A DNA stretch of 64,000 nucleotides from Brachyhypopomus gauderio (GCF_052324685.1 NC_135223.1:16599622-16663621), one strand, 5' to 3'. Counted from the stretch's first letter, positions 34,541-48,627 are shown. Program-made: numbers and translations. The notes: generated by a model from the letters alone, not told the origin.

Positions 34541-36758
34541 TAGATTTATCTTGCATGTCTTGTATACTATAGTTCTGCATGCTGTAAGATGATTCATGCT
34601 GTGACTTAGGTCACCATACGTCCTGGCCAACTCTGCCCCACCACCACTTGCTATTTTACTGAATAGTGACTTCTGGCCAGTCAATCCAGTAACTTTGAAG
34701 AATTCAACTGTGTCTGCTGAGCTGGATTGTACTGGATCTCATTCTCAGCAATTCTGCAATGCAGAATGATGCACTGCACATTTTATCTAACTGCATTTTG
34801 ATTATAATTGTTTTATTCATCAACCACAGTTAGAATGTATAATGTGTAAAGTTAATATATTTAATTTGTGATTGAGCCGTGCTATGTATTTCCTGTTTAT
34901 TGCTTTGGTTTTCTGTTGGTGGTAGTACACCAGACATCCTGCAGGAGGCACCGTTCATGTGATGGAGAACTCGGTGTACTCCTCTGCTAGATAATGGGGA
35001 AGTTCGAGCAAGAGTACCACGGCGTGTGTCCTGGAGATGGCAAGAGAGTTGGATGCCAAATGGAGATATTATCTTAGCAATGTCATTTCACTTGTCTAAG
35101 AAAATCTTAATTCTAATTGGATTGAGATTGTGATGTTCTGCTCTTATGGGTCATCTAAACATTTTGGGGTGATTCAGATGGACCTCTCAACTGTGTCACT
35201 GGTGGTTACTGGAGTGTGCATGGTGTGGTTAGCTATGGCCTTCCTTCTACTTGCAACACTTAACAGCAAACCAACAGTTCTCCTGCACAGACTGGTTGCA
35301 GTTTGCAGCTTGTGTTCCAAATAATGACATTTACTGCCAAATGACAAATGTACGACTTTTACAAACTTCATCATTGTACAGAACACTACAAAATGTTAGC
35401 ATCCGCTAATGCACCCTGTTCAAAGGGAACACTAAAAACAGTTCTGAGAATTCTGTTCCAGTGCCCCTTTTAATATGACTGTAGTGCAAAATGTAGCACA
35501 TAACCATAGTGTTGCCCTAAATGGGATGATAGCAATAGGTTTTGAAATGTTTGCACCCCAGAACACAGAAAGCTACTTGCCTTGGTTTGGTATATAATCC
35601 TCAAGTGTTGGGGCTGCAGACCCTGTCTGCTACCCTCCCACACTGGCAGTGCCCTTGCATGGAGTTTTTCTTTTCTCACACCAGTCAATACACTGATAAA
35701 GGAATATATTTTTATGGACGGGCCTAATTTAAGGAAATGGATTAGCCTATGACAAATCAAATAGACCACTAAAAATGCTTGAGGCTAAACTGTAAACAAA
35801 CCAATTATTACATCTGGACATTGTCTCAGAGGAAATTAACAGTTATTGCTTATTGTACAGCCTTTGTCAGCACATGAGGTTTTACAGAAATAAATGTTAT
35901 TTTCATGCCATAATCCTACATGTATTTTTTACAGGTATCAGTTTGAGAGCTGTACATCAACAGAAAACATAAAGAAATTCAAAAAGGTGTCTTATATGCC
36001 ACCTTGACCATTTTAATTAAACTAAAGGGAAAAGTGTCAGGTAACCTAAAATTAGGTGAATTTTTTTTCAATATTGCAGTGATTTTGAAATTAATTATTG
36101 CAATATAAAAATTCTAATAAAAAAAGTGAATTTTTTCACTTTAACAGTAAACTTCCTAATGAGTTTTTACTTGACTTATTTTTACACATTGTTATTTCAC
36201 ATTTATTTCATAATGCCTCTTTTTATTATGCTTTCTGTTGCAAACAAAAGGGATGAATTCTCTCTTCATTACTTTTTAATTGTTTAAATGAATCTTTCTT
36301 ACTTTCTTTTCATAATACATTTATATAAATAGAGAGAACTGACTCTTACACTGATATCACTGATCAATATGGGTTGTTGCCTTGGTAGATTAGTTATTTG
36401 TTGTTTCTGAGACTGGTATATCTGGAATTTGGGCACACAATTTATCCATTATTTTTACATTTTAAAATTATATACTAAAATCAAATTTAATATATAAATG
36501 TAATTTAAATATTTAATATATTGCAAATATATGGGTGTTAAAAACTATAGCAAGGAAATATACAGAATTGTTCATTTAAATTTAATAATTAAAATTAAAA
36601 TGTTCTACCTGCTGTCCCTATTACTAAATAGATAACAGCTATATAGAAATATTTTTAAAATATATAAAAAAAAAATAAATGAATAAATAAATCAATCTGT
36701 GATAAATATTTACCCTCTTCTAGATGGATGTCAAAAAGTCATTTGGTGAGTATATTAG
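34541..36758. other. Spacer before the C/EBP gene; 5' exon unresolved
   Basis: No exon could be fixed. The first coding exon of the C/EBP gene should lie here or be missing. Short ATG-led frames at about 34963 and 34994 have no convincing splice donor. From 35900 to 36720 the sequence is very AT-rich with A/T runs. Confidence 0.3.
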
Positions 36759-37950
36759 GGGAAAGATGGTGTAACAAATAAGTCAATGTGTGATGCAAAG
36801 GAAGAGAGAGAATACAAGAGTCTGAGAGAGCGAGGAGGCATTGTGACAGAGGAAGTGATGGTGTCACGATCACTTCAGTACCTGTACCATAACGGATTTT
36901 GTGGCCAGACCCATGTAACTGAGACACGGGAGAGACGTACACTGAAGAAGTCAAAGGTAAGTGTCTTTTACATGTCTCCCCTCACTGTCTTTATTCTACT
37001 GCTGAGCTGGTGAAAGACAAAATAATTTCAGTGGAATGCATGAAGAATTTTAATCAAGTTGAGAACCCCACTGAAAATACTGTAAAACTGATAGCTTCAA
37101 AAGACTGAAGTGTGGGGTTCCTATAATTCCAGGTGCTAATAAACACCGGAGGTCCAACATGGATTACCACTGTACAGATGGTGTTGCTTATCTACTGTCT
37201 CTTGCTCCTCTCAGATGTCCATCTCACACAGCCATTCATCCTCTCTTGTCTTCTCATCTCACAATCCCACGTCTGTGGTCAGTGCCTTGGCTCTCCCTCC
37301 TGACTCCACCACGGCATCTCAAGGTTCACTGGCTGGCCACATGCCTCACATGAACGCAGGCCACTATGGCCAAGTGATGGGGACTCAGGGAACTGGGCTG
37401 CACCACACAGTGGACAACAGGAATGGGGAGTCAGCAATGGGGTTGGGATACTTGCCCTATTCAAATTGTTTGACTTCAGGCACCTCAGAGAGACCAGCGC
37501 AGCACAGTCATATTGTGCAGCAGGTAATGTTATTGTGAAAGCATTTTGTATAACTTTTTTAGTATCGTTTTTCTTGTATTGATTAATGACATTTGCAGCC
37601 AATCATGTAGTAACTGGTTTGTGTTCATGCAGGAATTTTCCCAGTTCCTTCTACCTCCGCCCCCATCCACACTTCGTCAGCCAGGCCATAAGAGAGGCCT
37701 GAGTAAGGACAGCGTGGAATACCGCATGCGACGAGAGAGGAATAACATCGCTGTGAGGAAGAGTCGCGACAAAGCCCGTCGGCGCATCCAGCTCACCCAG
37801 CAGAGGGCGCTGCAGCTGCAGGAGGAAAATCACAGGCTACAGCTTCACATCGAACGACTAAGCCATGAGGTGGAAACCCTCAGACACTATCTCTCACAAC
37901 GGCACCTACAGACCAAAGTGGATGACACAGGAGTTGGAGAGAACTGTTGA
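36759..37950 (+). CDS. C/EBP-family bZIP factor, N-terminus unresolved
   Basis: C/EBP proteins bind CCAAT-type sites as bZIP dimers. Three exons join in phase 0: about 36759-36956, 37215-37523 and 37633-37950, giving 274 aa. Exon one contains [13 protein letters not shown], recalling the LQYQVAHCGQT motif of C/EBP epsilon. The middle exon is Ser/Gly/His-rich. The last encodes [20 protein letters not shown] with the classical basic region, then a leucine zipper ending [11 protein letters not shown]. The family is certain from the basic region. The divergent zipper and extra introns suggest the fish myeloid cebp1 type, related to CEBPE, and the neighbouring slc22a17 and myosin genes match CEBPE's neighbourhood. 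The left boundary (acceptor TATTAG at 36753-36758) is a guess, and the usual N-terminal activation domain was not found. Confidence 0.82.
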
Positions 37951-37978
37951 GGTACCTTAGGACTACATGAGGTACTAC

Positions 37979-37984
37979 AATAAA
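37979..37984 (+). terminator. C/EBP gene polyadenylation signal candidate
   Basis: AATAAA 29 bp past the stop codon. It is close enough that a later hexamer (near 38031) may be the one used. Confidence 0.4.
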
Positions 37985-39055
37985 GTACCATAAATTCCAC
38001 AGTCAGGGAATCTTAAATTATGTGAAAAAAACAATAAATTAGTCTGTGAAATAATCATACAACCCAAATCAACTCATCAGAGGGTAACAATTTTTTTTTC
38101 TCACTGTGCCCAGGACCACAACTGTGCTTCATCTGCTTTATCTCCAATTTGTCTGTGTTGAGAAAAGTGGAAAATGCAATATATTTATTTATATTGCAAT
38201 ATATATAAAGTGTTGTTAACAACTAATTTGTTCATAAAACATCCTTAGTGGGACTTTTTTTCTGCAAAAAAAATAATTAAAATCTATGAAAAATATGATA
38301 ATCAGGTGTTTTTTCCTCATTGTCTCTTTCCATCATTCAGGCTGTCTCGTGCTCTCACATATACATTTACACATCAGCAAATATGTTAATTCACAAAAAG
38401 CCTTCATCCACACCTGTGTCCTAACATCTTTACTGTTGAAAATTATTTTTACACTTTGTTTTGCATACAAATGGTAAAAACGAATTTCAAACAAATATTT
38501 GCCATTAAATATATTATTGCATATAGTAGTTGTATTTATATTTAACACAATTTAATAAAGCCTGTATTTTTCATTAATAATGATTAATTGCAATTTTACA
38601 CTTAATCATTCGAGCGCATTCTTTCTTAAATTCAATTATGAACATCTGAAAAATAATCGAAACAATTATTTTGGCTGATTTAGAACATTGTTTTAACTAT
38701 TTCAGCATACACACAAACAGAAAATCAATAGATTTCATAGTATAAGTCGTATCTTTGCACGCTTTACCCCACCTCACCTAAAAGCCCCTTGCTAACTGAC
38801 GATGACACAGGTTTTTGAGTGGGTAAGAGCTTTGGTGGGACGACTAAGATTTCATCACTGTGTGGGACAGAGGGCTGGAGATAGTATCAGAATGCAGGGC
38901 TTCGTGGGCCTTCCTGTGGCTGGCTGCCTGCAGGCAGAGGGCACGCTGATAGCGAGCGGGAAGTGGACACGCTTGGCTTTCATTGCCTATCCAGTGTTAT
39001 CAACCTCAGTCATCTGTTTTCACACCTTGGCATCAACTTGGTGTGAAACAATGTA

Positions 39056-39077
39056 GACACACACACACACACATACA

Positions 39078-39113
<36 letters not shown>
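39056..39113. repeat. (CA)n microsatellite
   Basis: CA dinucleotides over about 58 bp with a few T and C interruptions. Confidence 0.95.
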
Positions 39114-39115
<2 letters not shown>

Positions 39116-40300
39116 GACAATTGCATTTGCATGCAATAAAGCCCAAGTTTGTCCACTTCTCACTTTTGATGTGTTATGCCTTCTGTCTTAGGTGCATCTT
39201 CTGCTGAAGTGAGACAAAGGCTCAGAGCATGTGGGAGAAGTATGCACTTGGTTTACAAAGCATTTTTACACTTGATTGTGGAGTGAATATGATGGCAATG
39301 TAGGCAGAGGAAACAGAACAGAGTGTGATATACATTTTTTGTGTATTTAAGTGGAAGTCAGAGTGAGGGATTTTTGATTTACAAAAAAACTATTGACATT
39401 AAACCTACAATTATCCGTGAGTATATATGTTGAAATGACTTCGTGCTTGAATGTTAGTGTGTTGTAACAATACTGTGAGTCTCTATGTAGCAATATGTGG
39501 TTCCCAGCCTGAAATATGGCCGCAGGATTAGGAAAGTTAGTGTTTCACCTCAGGTCCATCTTACTCAACACCCAATAACTAATGAGATGCACTTATCAAA
39601 ATCCCAATTCATTTTTCTTGGTAAATAAAATAAATATTTTAAACAGAATTTACTGGAGTCCACATCTAGACTAGACCCCTCCCACTAAGGCTAACCCTCT
39701 CAGAGTAAAGACCAACAAAATGCTAAAATGAAATGTATTTTTTATGTTTAAAAATCACACAGTGGAATAAAACAGTTGTGCAGTATATATTGGCCTACAC
39801 AGTTTCAGTCATTGAAGGTCACAGTGATTTTCAATTTAGTGCTTTCCCTAATGTGCCTGCCTGATTCAGCTCATTAGCTAAGTATCGAGTACTGAAGTGG
39901 ATGTGTTAGCAGGAATACACCAAAGTGTGTGGGAATGATTAAAACAAAATGAAATATACTTAATTTTTTCATTAACAGTAATGTAAGCTATGCCTGGTAT
40001 GAAAACAAAAAACAAAACAAAAAAATTTAATAAACACCTGGCCTGACAATATGCTCTCCATAAAACCAGAAGCCAGTGTGGGTGATTCCTGAACAAGCAC
40101 ACTCAGAAAGCACCAATAACTTTAGCCTTAATTGGGATTGTTACTACTAAAGATCCGTGGTAGCTTTAAGTCATGTGATAAGCTAAATGCCACAAACAAT
40201 CAATAATGTTATTCACTGTACATATTATTTACTTTTGCAGTTTTTGAAGTCTAAGTGGTGAGAGAATTGAATTTAACTACTGTAGAAATATTAGATCACG

Positions 40301-41612
40301 CATCATTAAAATCCAAACATTTCAATCTATGATGTATAGCGACATCTAGCGGCCTTCGCTGAAGTTGCAGTTCTCCCAAGGAATATTGTATAACGAATAT
40401 ATCCGATGTTTTACGACATTGGCTGCCTTTTCCGGAGGTTGTTTCGTTGCAGTTTTCCGCCCTCCTTTTGTCCCAGAGAAACCGGTTAGTCCGTGACCGT
40501 CCCCTTTAAGACGGATCTGTCGCGAGTTATAATTTCTTGAACGCGTCAAACGACAGCGCGGAATATCAGCGGCAGCAGGAGTATCGCCTCAGCTATTGTG
40601 TAGATGGAGACTGTTTCTTCTGGTGGACCACTTCTCTGACATAGTCAACCACTGCGGGCCACACCATTTAATTTTCCAGGGGCGGCATAGTTGTACGAGC
40701 ATGCTGTCAAAGTATGTTTTCATGAGGAGCAGGGTTGTGGAGGCCAGGTGGTAGGAGACGCAGTGAGGGGGGAGGCAGTGCGCAGTACACCGTGTCGGGT
40801 TTAGTCCAGCTCCCCCAAATTCACCACTCAATGTCATTCACGCCGTCGCTTTAACACTTTCGCTTCATATTTTCACCTCATATTCGACGGACACGCTCAT
40901 TGCCTGATAACCGAGCTCAAAACGGGGGTAAGTCGTTTTTAAATGTGTTTAATTTCGTTCTTAAATAATAATAAAAATCATCTATTTGGGTCGAAGAGCG
41001 ATGTTTACACCGTTTGGCCGGTGGGTGTTGGTGTCTCGGCTCCGCTGCTTCACCAGTGGGCTGTGCGGGCTCTTCCGTTTCCTCTACATAACGCGTTCCC
41101 TAAGATAGCACAAGTGGGCAGAATCCACATTAATTTGGTCTGTGTGGCAGTAGCTAAGCGGAGGCCTGTTGCGTGCAGATTATACGATCTTAATTAAAAG
41201 AGGCAAGACTGCCGGTACGTACAGCGCAGGAATAATATTATAGGTTTGTGACCTGCTGGGAGAGGAGGGCGGTTGAGGATTAGTGAACTAACACTAACAG
41301 AAGCTGTAGTGAAGACTGTGTAGATGTAATGGTTCTGACAATGTAATTAGACAGTTTGGCAGACGTAATAGCCACGATTCCATGCTGTTTTGTGTTCATT
41401 GTATTCACAGATTTTTTCGTTTCTCTTAAAGGTCGGACAGAGGAAGAGAGGGAGGGAGAGATAGATCAAAAGTCTATGTTTCTCTCCCTCTCTCTCTTAC
41501 CTCCCCCCACTCTTACACCAATATTTAGCCTAGAGGAGGTATCCAAAACGTGGTAAGAATCAGTGGAGTCTGTACCACAAGGCAAACAGCGTTTCCCTGG
41601 ACTCTTGGAACC
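40301..41612 (+). promoter_or_regulatory. slc22a17 promoter and 5' UTR region
   Basis: CpG-richer sequence begins near 40340 (for example GCGGCCTTCG and ACGACAGCGCGG). A likely non-coding first exon ends at about 40927 with a GGGG|GTAAGT donor. The coding exon is preceded by pyrimidine-rich acceptor candidates near 41430 and 41528, so the 5' UTR is probably split by an intron. No TATA box is evident. The TSS is not determinable. Confidence 0.45.
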
Positions 41613-44600
41613 ATGACGACACCCTCCTCACCTCTTGCCTCCCCTTGTCCCTGCCCTCCGCCCGCTCCATCGATGCCCTCGTCCCCAACCCCGTCATCTC
41701 CTGCCCCCTCCTCACTACCACTACCTCCCTCCTTGCCCCCTACGGGTGAGGTGATGGTCCTGGCCCTGGGGAGGAAGAAGCAGAGACTCTTCATTGCCCT
41801 CTCCATCTTGCCCAACCTCTTTCTGGCCTTCCTGCTGTCCTCTGACCCCCTGCTGACCCTGGCATCACCTCATCATTGCTCCCTCCCGGGGCTCCCCCCT
41901 ACGCCCGAGGTGCTCAACGCCTCGCTGCCCTGGGAGAAGGGCACCAAGGAGGGTGAGGACGGAGCCCTCTCTCAGTGCTCTCAGTACATGCTTGTCAATG
42001 GCACCCAGTCTGGTGTGGTGGACTGCCAGGATGGGTGGGATTACAATGTCACAGAAGGCCTACGGAGTAACATTGTCACTGAGGTAGGCCTTTTTATTCT
42101 TGCATCTGGCACATTTGCTCCACAGTACATTTAACCACACAAACACACGGTTTTATATGTGAAAGGTGCTATATAAACAGGATTATAACTGTAATGACAA
42201 TGAACAGAAATGTACTGTACAGTGAGCACTAAAGAGGACTTTAGAACAGTGGAACGGGGGTGACAATATTACAGTCTCATGTTTAGGTAAAACCTCAATT
42301 TCAATCAGATTTCTTTTCATATCTGCAGTATCTTGCCTCTAAAGTTGTGTCCTTTACTTGATGGAAGAATTTTCATGTTACTGGTTTGCATTTGCTCTGA
42401 GGTAGCGGGCGCTGTGCATAGTCGACACCTCGAGCGCCTAAAACACATAAAACACAGTCAGCTGATCTTATATTCTCCCTCAGTGCCTGTCTACACTTTT
42501 CAATGAATTTTACAGGTTTTGAAAGAAAATCAGGTAATATTCAGCTAGTATACCAAAGCAGGCGTTCCCTCTGCAGCACTGGTATACTGTATGGCTGAAC
42601 TGTTTCACCCTCTATGGGGTTTGGGAGTGCACTCCTTACAGCTTTTCCATATTCATTACTTGTGAAAACGAGCCCTTCAGGTAACCAAATAAAGGGCGCA
42701 TGTCTTCTTTTAGGGTTCTCCGTTTAGCAAAATACCGCTCTGTCAGTAACTGACTTGAGTCCTCATCTTTGTGCTCTAGTCTCAGGCCCGCTCAGAGCAC
42801 AAGTGCTTGGGTCAGTGTTGGTTTGGACATCCAGGCCACAGCGCACACACCTCTGCTCTGTGCACGAACTGCACATGACTGGGCCAACTGAGACTATTAA
42901 AGCAAAGAACACAAACAGCTCATTTGAGCTGTGCAGCAGGTCTAATATAAGTGTGCATAGGTGTGCATATATGTGCACAATGGAAAGACCAACGATTAAA
43001 CTCACTGCTTTGAACAGTTTTGTACTCTCTTTGCGACCTATGTTGACAGTGATGTGAAAAATCAAGTTGTAATACTACAGTAATTAATGTAGAATATATA
43101 ATAGTATACACAGAGAATGGTATATTAATTACAACACAGAGAATAACTCTCTTAGATCTCAAGACCTCTAGAGGGTTACTAAAAGACTGCAGCTGCACTG
43201 TAAATATCCTTTATTTCTACTGCATTGCTCCCACTGCCTACTTAGCAAGTTTAAGCACAAAGTGATTACCTCAGCTGAGTATGGGTTGGAACTTGAAGAT
43301 CATTTGTTTTACCCATCACTTAGCAACCATTGGTAGTATTAAGGCAGTTAAATAGGCTTAAGAGGCTTGAAGCAATTGCTTTGAAGTGGAGCTGCATTGA
43401 TGGAGACTGTGCTGAATGTTGAACTCGTTGGACCATTTTAGGTTCATTATTTAATTACCCCTTTGATATCAGTTTATAGTGTTGGGCCTGACACCATCGT
43501 AATGCAGATGTTATGTTTGTGCATTATGAAATGGATGAAACATTTTTACAGAGTGCAGTGTACTATTGTTGTGTTATTTTAGGAAGTGGAATGGGGGGGG
43601 AAACCTGTTTGAGTGCCTGCCTTGATCTTTCTACGTGCCTTGCATTTTTACCATTTGAACTACAAATGTATGTGTAGTTCATGTGGTTGAATGGGCTGGG
43701 TAAAGGATTACAATGCTGGGGGCCTTGGGATGAATAAATGCAATGATATCTGATAGTGCTGTCAAATGTCATAAACACAGCTCAATGTTGGCAGCAGCTT
43801 CCTGACTTAGAGTTCTGAGATTCTGTGTGCCATTGTAATTCTGCTCTGTACAGTGTCTTGTGTATCACTGTAATACTACCCCTAACAGTGGCTTGAGTCT
43901 GTAATGAATCACTGAAATTATTCTAAAGACTAGTAATATGGCTCTTCTACTGAATGGAGTTACATCGAAATAAATATTTACAATCTTTTTTTTTAATATA
44001 CAGTATGTATTTCTGTGTAGGGTTTTAAAATTAAACTAATGTCTAAAATGCACTGCAATAGCTGCTTAAAGTAGCACAGAATTACTGTGCCCTCTGATGT
44101 AGCCCATTACCTCACTTCCTGTCTAATTGACTTCTGTCTTGGCAGTGGGATCTGGTATGCACTCAGTACTGGCTGGTCCCTGTGGAGGAAGTGTGCTTCA
44201 TACTGGGCGTCCTCACAGGCTGTCTGGGTATTGGATATGCTGCTGACCGGTGAGACATAGATCTAGAATGGAGACAAGCAGTGATTCAGATTTTGTGCTT
44301 TAAGCGCACTGTAAAAAATAGAAATATTTCATTACCATGTATATATAGGCCTCTAGGCAGTAATAAAATTTCCCTGTGTATAATATGTGGAATACTAACT
44401 TATAATGAATGATATGTGTGTTCTCTAAATCATAAAGTAACACTATATTTCCAGAAGGTTAGGTAAATGCCATGGTATAGCATGTCGTCAATGTTTGGTC
44501 CTCTCCACAGCCTGGGCAGACTGAAGACCCTGCTTACCTCTCTCACACTGTCGGTGGTCTTTGGCACACTGGTATGTGTCTCCCCCTCACCCCCCATCTT

Positions 44601-47600
44601 CATCGCCATGCGATTCTGTCTGGCTGCAGCCAGTGCTGGTGTCTACCTCACCTTGTATGTCACACGTAAGTAGAATGCGTTTGGATAAACACTGTTTTGC
44701 ATGGCATGTTATCAGATCACTGAAACCAGAATGTTGTGCCTGACCTACTGGCATACTGCAAAAAGACAATGACAAGTTGCCCTCCTGTTGATGGCCATTA
44801 ATAAGGGAAGAAAGATGCAATGACTGAAAATATGACTGTTTTATAGACATTATCTTATCAGTGTAAGTGTACATGTTGGTCATTATAAGGATATGTGTAC
44901 CATGTGCTGTCTCTCTCGCTACTGAAAGGTTTGGAACTGTGCGACCCTTCACTGCGTCTCGTAGTCACCATGATCGCAGGACTGACGACGGTTGCTGGGG
45001 AGCTCTTATTGCTAGGCGTAGCTCTCGGTTGCCAGTCGTGGAGAGGACTGTTAGGGACCGGAGCTGCCCCACTGTCTCTGTTCCTCTGCTATGGGTGAGG
45101 GCATGTCACACCTGTACACGTTTACAGTGTCACACCTATGCACATTTACAGTGATGTTTGAGCTGATTTTTGCTGTGGCTGTGATTTTAGATGGCAGAAT
45201 GCTGACTGTTTGGCGTATTGTCACAGGAGCTATATGGATATGTAGTTAATGCAGTATTGTTGCAGCAGATACAAATTGACTGTATCTTCAGAGTCATTAA
45301 AACATATTGATCCAAAATTCCCAAAGAAGCGTGATGTTAGTTTGAGCCAGTGTCCATTAGCACCTGTCTGTAAATGTGTGAAATGAAATGAAATGAGCCA
45401 TATTTGTCAATTGTGATTTTCACCTCAATCGAAATTTGTCCTCCGCATTTACCCATCTGTGCAATTAGAACACACACACCCACATACACACACTAGTGTT
45501 GTCTGTGCATTACCTTGACATCTACAGCCTGCAGCCGTCTCTGCCAGCACTGTTGTGTACACATCTCACTTGTTGAGTCAGTTGTGCTGTTGCACTTACT
45601 AAAAGTGTCTTTGTCCTCAGTATTCCAGGAGTGTTTCCAGAGTCTCCACGCTGGCTCTTGCTCTCAGACAGAACAAGCGACATGAATTCCTTCAGCGAAC
45701 GCAGTGACCGACAAAGAGATGATGATAGTTTCACAGGTTCGTTCACAAATGGTTTCCTCCTCGTCACCCGATGTAAAGTTTACAACTTTAAAAAACGGAG
45801 GTCAATTGAAAGTTCCGATTTACAATTTGTCATTATCATGTTTGTTTTAGGGCCCTGGTAGTCTCCGAAAAAAAAACTTCATGTGACAGTTTATTAATTT
45901 GTTGTGATATTAATGAAGGTAGCATAGGTGAACACAGCATAGCTCATGTAAAAAAAAAAAAAAACAGGAACTCTTCTAACAAAGTGATGCACCAATTTTG
46001 ACACTGTCCCCGCAGAGCTGGAGTCAGAGTCAACATCCTCTGGGCGACCCCATCTGTCCTTCCCAGAACTACTTCACAGCAGAAACATCTGGAAAAACAT
46101 GTGTGTCCTGGGGTTCACCTCGTAAGTGGGCCTTTCAACGAACATTTTAAAACTAAACCTGAATTAAAAACCTTATCAGTGATTTAATGGTTTTACAGTG
46201 ACCAATACATCACATCCTCAATTCCTTTCAGAAATACTGAAGATAAATTTCACATCATATTGTAACATACTAAAAGCTAAATGTACAATAATCTCAAAGT
46301 TTTATTGAATTACCTAAACCAACATAAATCACAGCGGAATAATTATTTATGTTAATAAAATTAACATACAATTATTTCACATTTTGTGAATTTTTAAGAT
46401 TACCAAATTATTTCTAATACTGAAAGTTTTTTAAGATATGACAACTGAAATTGGTACAGGCAAATACAAATTTTAGTCATACTAAGAAATGCAAATGGTC
46501 CACACACTGTTAATACAATTATACATAAATTCACCCCTGTGTTAACTTTAAATTGAAATCCTTTTGAAGTTACTAACAGTGGAGACCTTTTATTTTTTAA
46601 CTGAAATGGAACCCAGTGGTCACCTTCTCCCTCCTGCTCTCCCTCACTCTTTCAGGTTCATCTCTCATGGCATTAGTCACTGCTACAGTTCTTTCAGGGG
46701 TGATGTCAGAGGCACTGCTCCCAGCTTCTACTGGACCTACCTGCTGTCTGTTTGTGCAGGAGGAGGTGCATGGCTGTTGCTCTGGGCAACAGTTGATAGG
46801 TGTGGCCGCCGTGGGATCCTCCTGCTGACCATGACCATGACAGGACTTGCATCTCTCATCTTACTCGGGCTAATGGAGTGTAAGTCCAGATATCTATTTT
46901 GAAATCAGTGATAGGTGTTTTGAAAATAAACACTTATATGCCATTTTATGTGATCTGAGAAGCCTTTGTTGGTACTCCTGTGGTAAGGGCACAATGTCTC
47001 CATCTTGTGGCAGAATAGAACAATGGGCTTAAAAATAATCTAGGACGCTGGTAGTGTATGCAAGAAAAAAAGAGACTGCAGGTACGGTTCTAGTTAGTGC
47101 TGATTTCATCTGTTGGTAGCAAGACTTTGCTGCAAAAAGGTACTTGGAACACATGAAACAACCTGGGTGCCAAACTTTAGGGTAACGAAGGAATGTAAAA
47201 TCAGTTTAACCACATTAACAGAGTTAAACGCATTAACAATGTTTTTTGTGGAGTTTTAACCTGAAATTAATTATATGTGATTAACACTTTTACATTTATA
47301 AATATATACATTCTTATATATACATTTATATAAAAATTCTAACAAATGAAACATCGACTTTGTACCTGTGGTCCACTCACTGGCTAGTTTTTAGGTCTTA
47401 TTGGTGCATTTTCTTTGTAATATTTATAATATGTTTAGGCTGTTGCCGTGGGTGTGTGTATACATTTTGCCAGTCACTCCCTTCCCCATTCTTCAGTGGT
47501 CATTTTCTGACCACAGACTGCTGACCAGACATGGGTGGAGGACTATTCCAAACACAACATTAACACTGACATAGTAGCCTGGTTGTGGGCGTTGAGCTGG

Positions 47601-48627
47601 GAATCTAAAACTAAGTTTAATTTTTCACAAAGGAATGGATGATTAACTTCTAAACTCTAAACTTCTTCACTCTCCCACATTACATGCTTATTCCTGAGGC
47701 CTATGCACTGTGCATAAGTACAGTATATTTCCATTCGTCATCACCATCGCCCCTTTTAGAGACTGTGTTTGGTGTGTGTACCTCTGCAGATCTGAGCGAG
47801 GCAGCGATTACCGTGTTCTCAGTGATGGGCCTGTTCTCCTCACAGGCTGCAGCCTCTCTCTGCGTCCTCTTCACAGCTGAAATCATGCCCACCATCATCA
47901 GGTAAAACTCCAGAGACTGCAATTCCCTTTTATTAATTTTTTTCATACCTTACATCTGCCAAATATTAATTTAACCTTTATTCACACTTAATTGTGAAAT
48001 AACAGTATGTTTATATGATTATACTAGGAAAAAACCAGGAAGCAAACTGTAATTTAGACATATAATTTATTTTTCTGCAAAACCATCAACAAGACAGAGA
48101 AAAATTTGATAAAAGTTGCCGCTTCCAGGTGCAAAATCTTTTAAATATTGTCAATATATGAATCATGAATGCAGTGATAAATAAATACATAATAAAAATG
48201 ACAACAATAAAAATGTGATGCCCTTGTAGTTTTGCATGTGTTTAATGTCAGTGTTAAAGACCTACTTATTGCTGGGAACTTGTTGAGAGCTTAATATTCT
48301 TTATAATCAAAACGCTTTACATATGGTTCCCTGTACTGTTGTCCTTACAGGGGGAGTGGGGTGGGCGCTGTTTTGGCTTTGGGCTGTGTGGGTCGCCTTA
48401 GCTCTCCTCTGATGGACCTGCGCAATCATTATGGCTACTTCCTGCACCATGTGGTCTATTCTTCTCTGGCGCTGTTGGCTGTCCTCTCCATTCTTCTGCT
48501 CCCTGAAAGCAAGAGAAAGCCCCTCCCGCAGACACTGGCTGATGGCGAGCAGTACCGGCGCCCCCCGCTGGGTCGGAGGAGAAGGGACAACGTTCCATTA
48601 CTTGCCACACCTAATCCAGACACCTAG
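41613..48627 (+). CDS. slc22a17: SLC22A17-like carrier (BOCT1/lipocalin-2 receptor)
   Basis: SLC22A17 is an atypical SLC22 membrane protein, reported as a brain organic cation transporter-like protein and lipocalin-2 receptor. Nine exons keep phase: 41613-42083, 44146-44249, 44511-44665, 44929-45094, 45621-45736, 46016-46121, 46656-46879, 47790-47901, 48351-48627. The product is 576 aa, somewhat longer than human. It starts with a Pro/Ser-rich cytoplasmic tail (residues 2-45), then TM1 ([17 protein letters not shown]). A large extracellular loop has three N-glycosylation sequons (NAS, NGT, NVT). The MFS signature is ADRLGRLKT after TM2 and its repeat VDRCGRRGI after TM8; PESPRWLL lies in the central loop. 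The C-terminus VPLLATPNP matches SLC22A17, not its relative SLC22A23. Human has extra loop residues where exons 7 and 8 meet here, so a small exon may be missing from the model. The start ATG has a good context (ACCATGA). Confidence 0.92.

Larger units (their letters stand above)
37951..40300. other. C/EBP gene 3' UTR and spacer
   Basis: AATAAA at 37979-37984 lies only 29 bp after the stop; more hexamers follow near 38031. The remainder is AT-rich with a CA microsatellite at 39056-39113. No coding exon is supported. Confidence 0.5.

Noticed and set aside
33983..34684. A 233-codon host gene on the minus strand
   Set aside because: Its content is the C-terminal part of a LINE ORF2 (RPAMLYGLETVAL, GRPKRRFMD), so it is retrotransposon sequence.
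36724..36774. Exon reading [16 protein letters not shown] as the C/EBP start
   Set aside because: It reaches a stop after 16 codons and no splice donor joins it in frame to the next exon.
41550..41612. Upstream extension of slc22a17 from a GTG codon
   Set aside because: It needs a non-AUG start; the ATG at 41613 has a good context and leads directly into the conserved protein.
41525..41815. Minus-strand Gly/Glu-rich open frame
   Set aside because: It is the shadow of the Pro/Ser-rich first coding exon of slc22a17.
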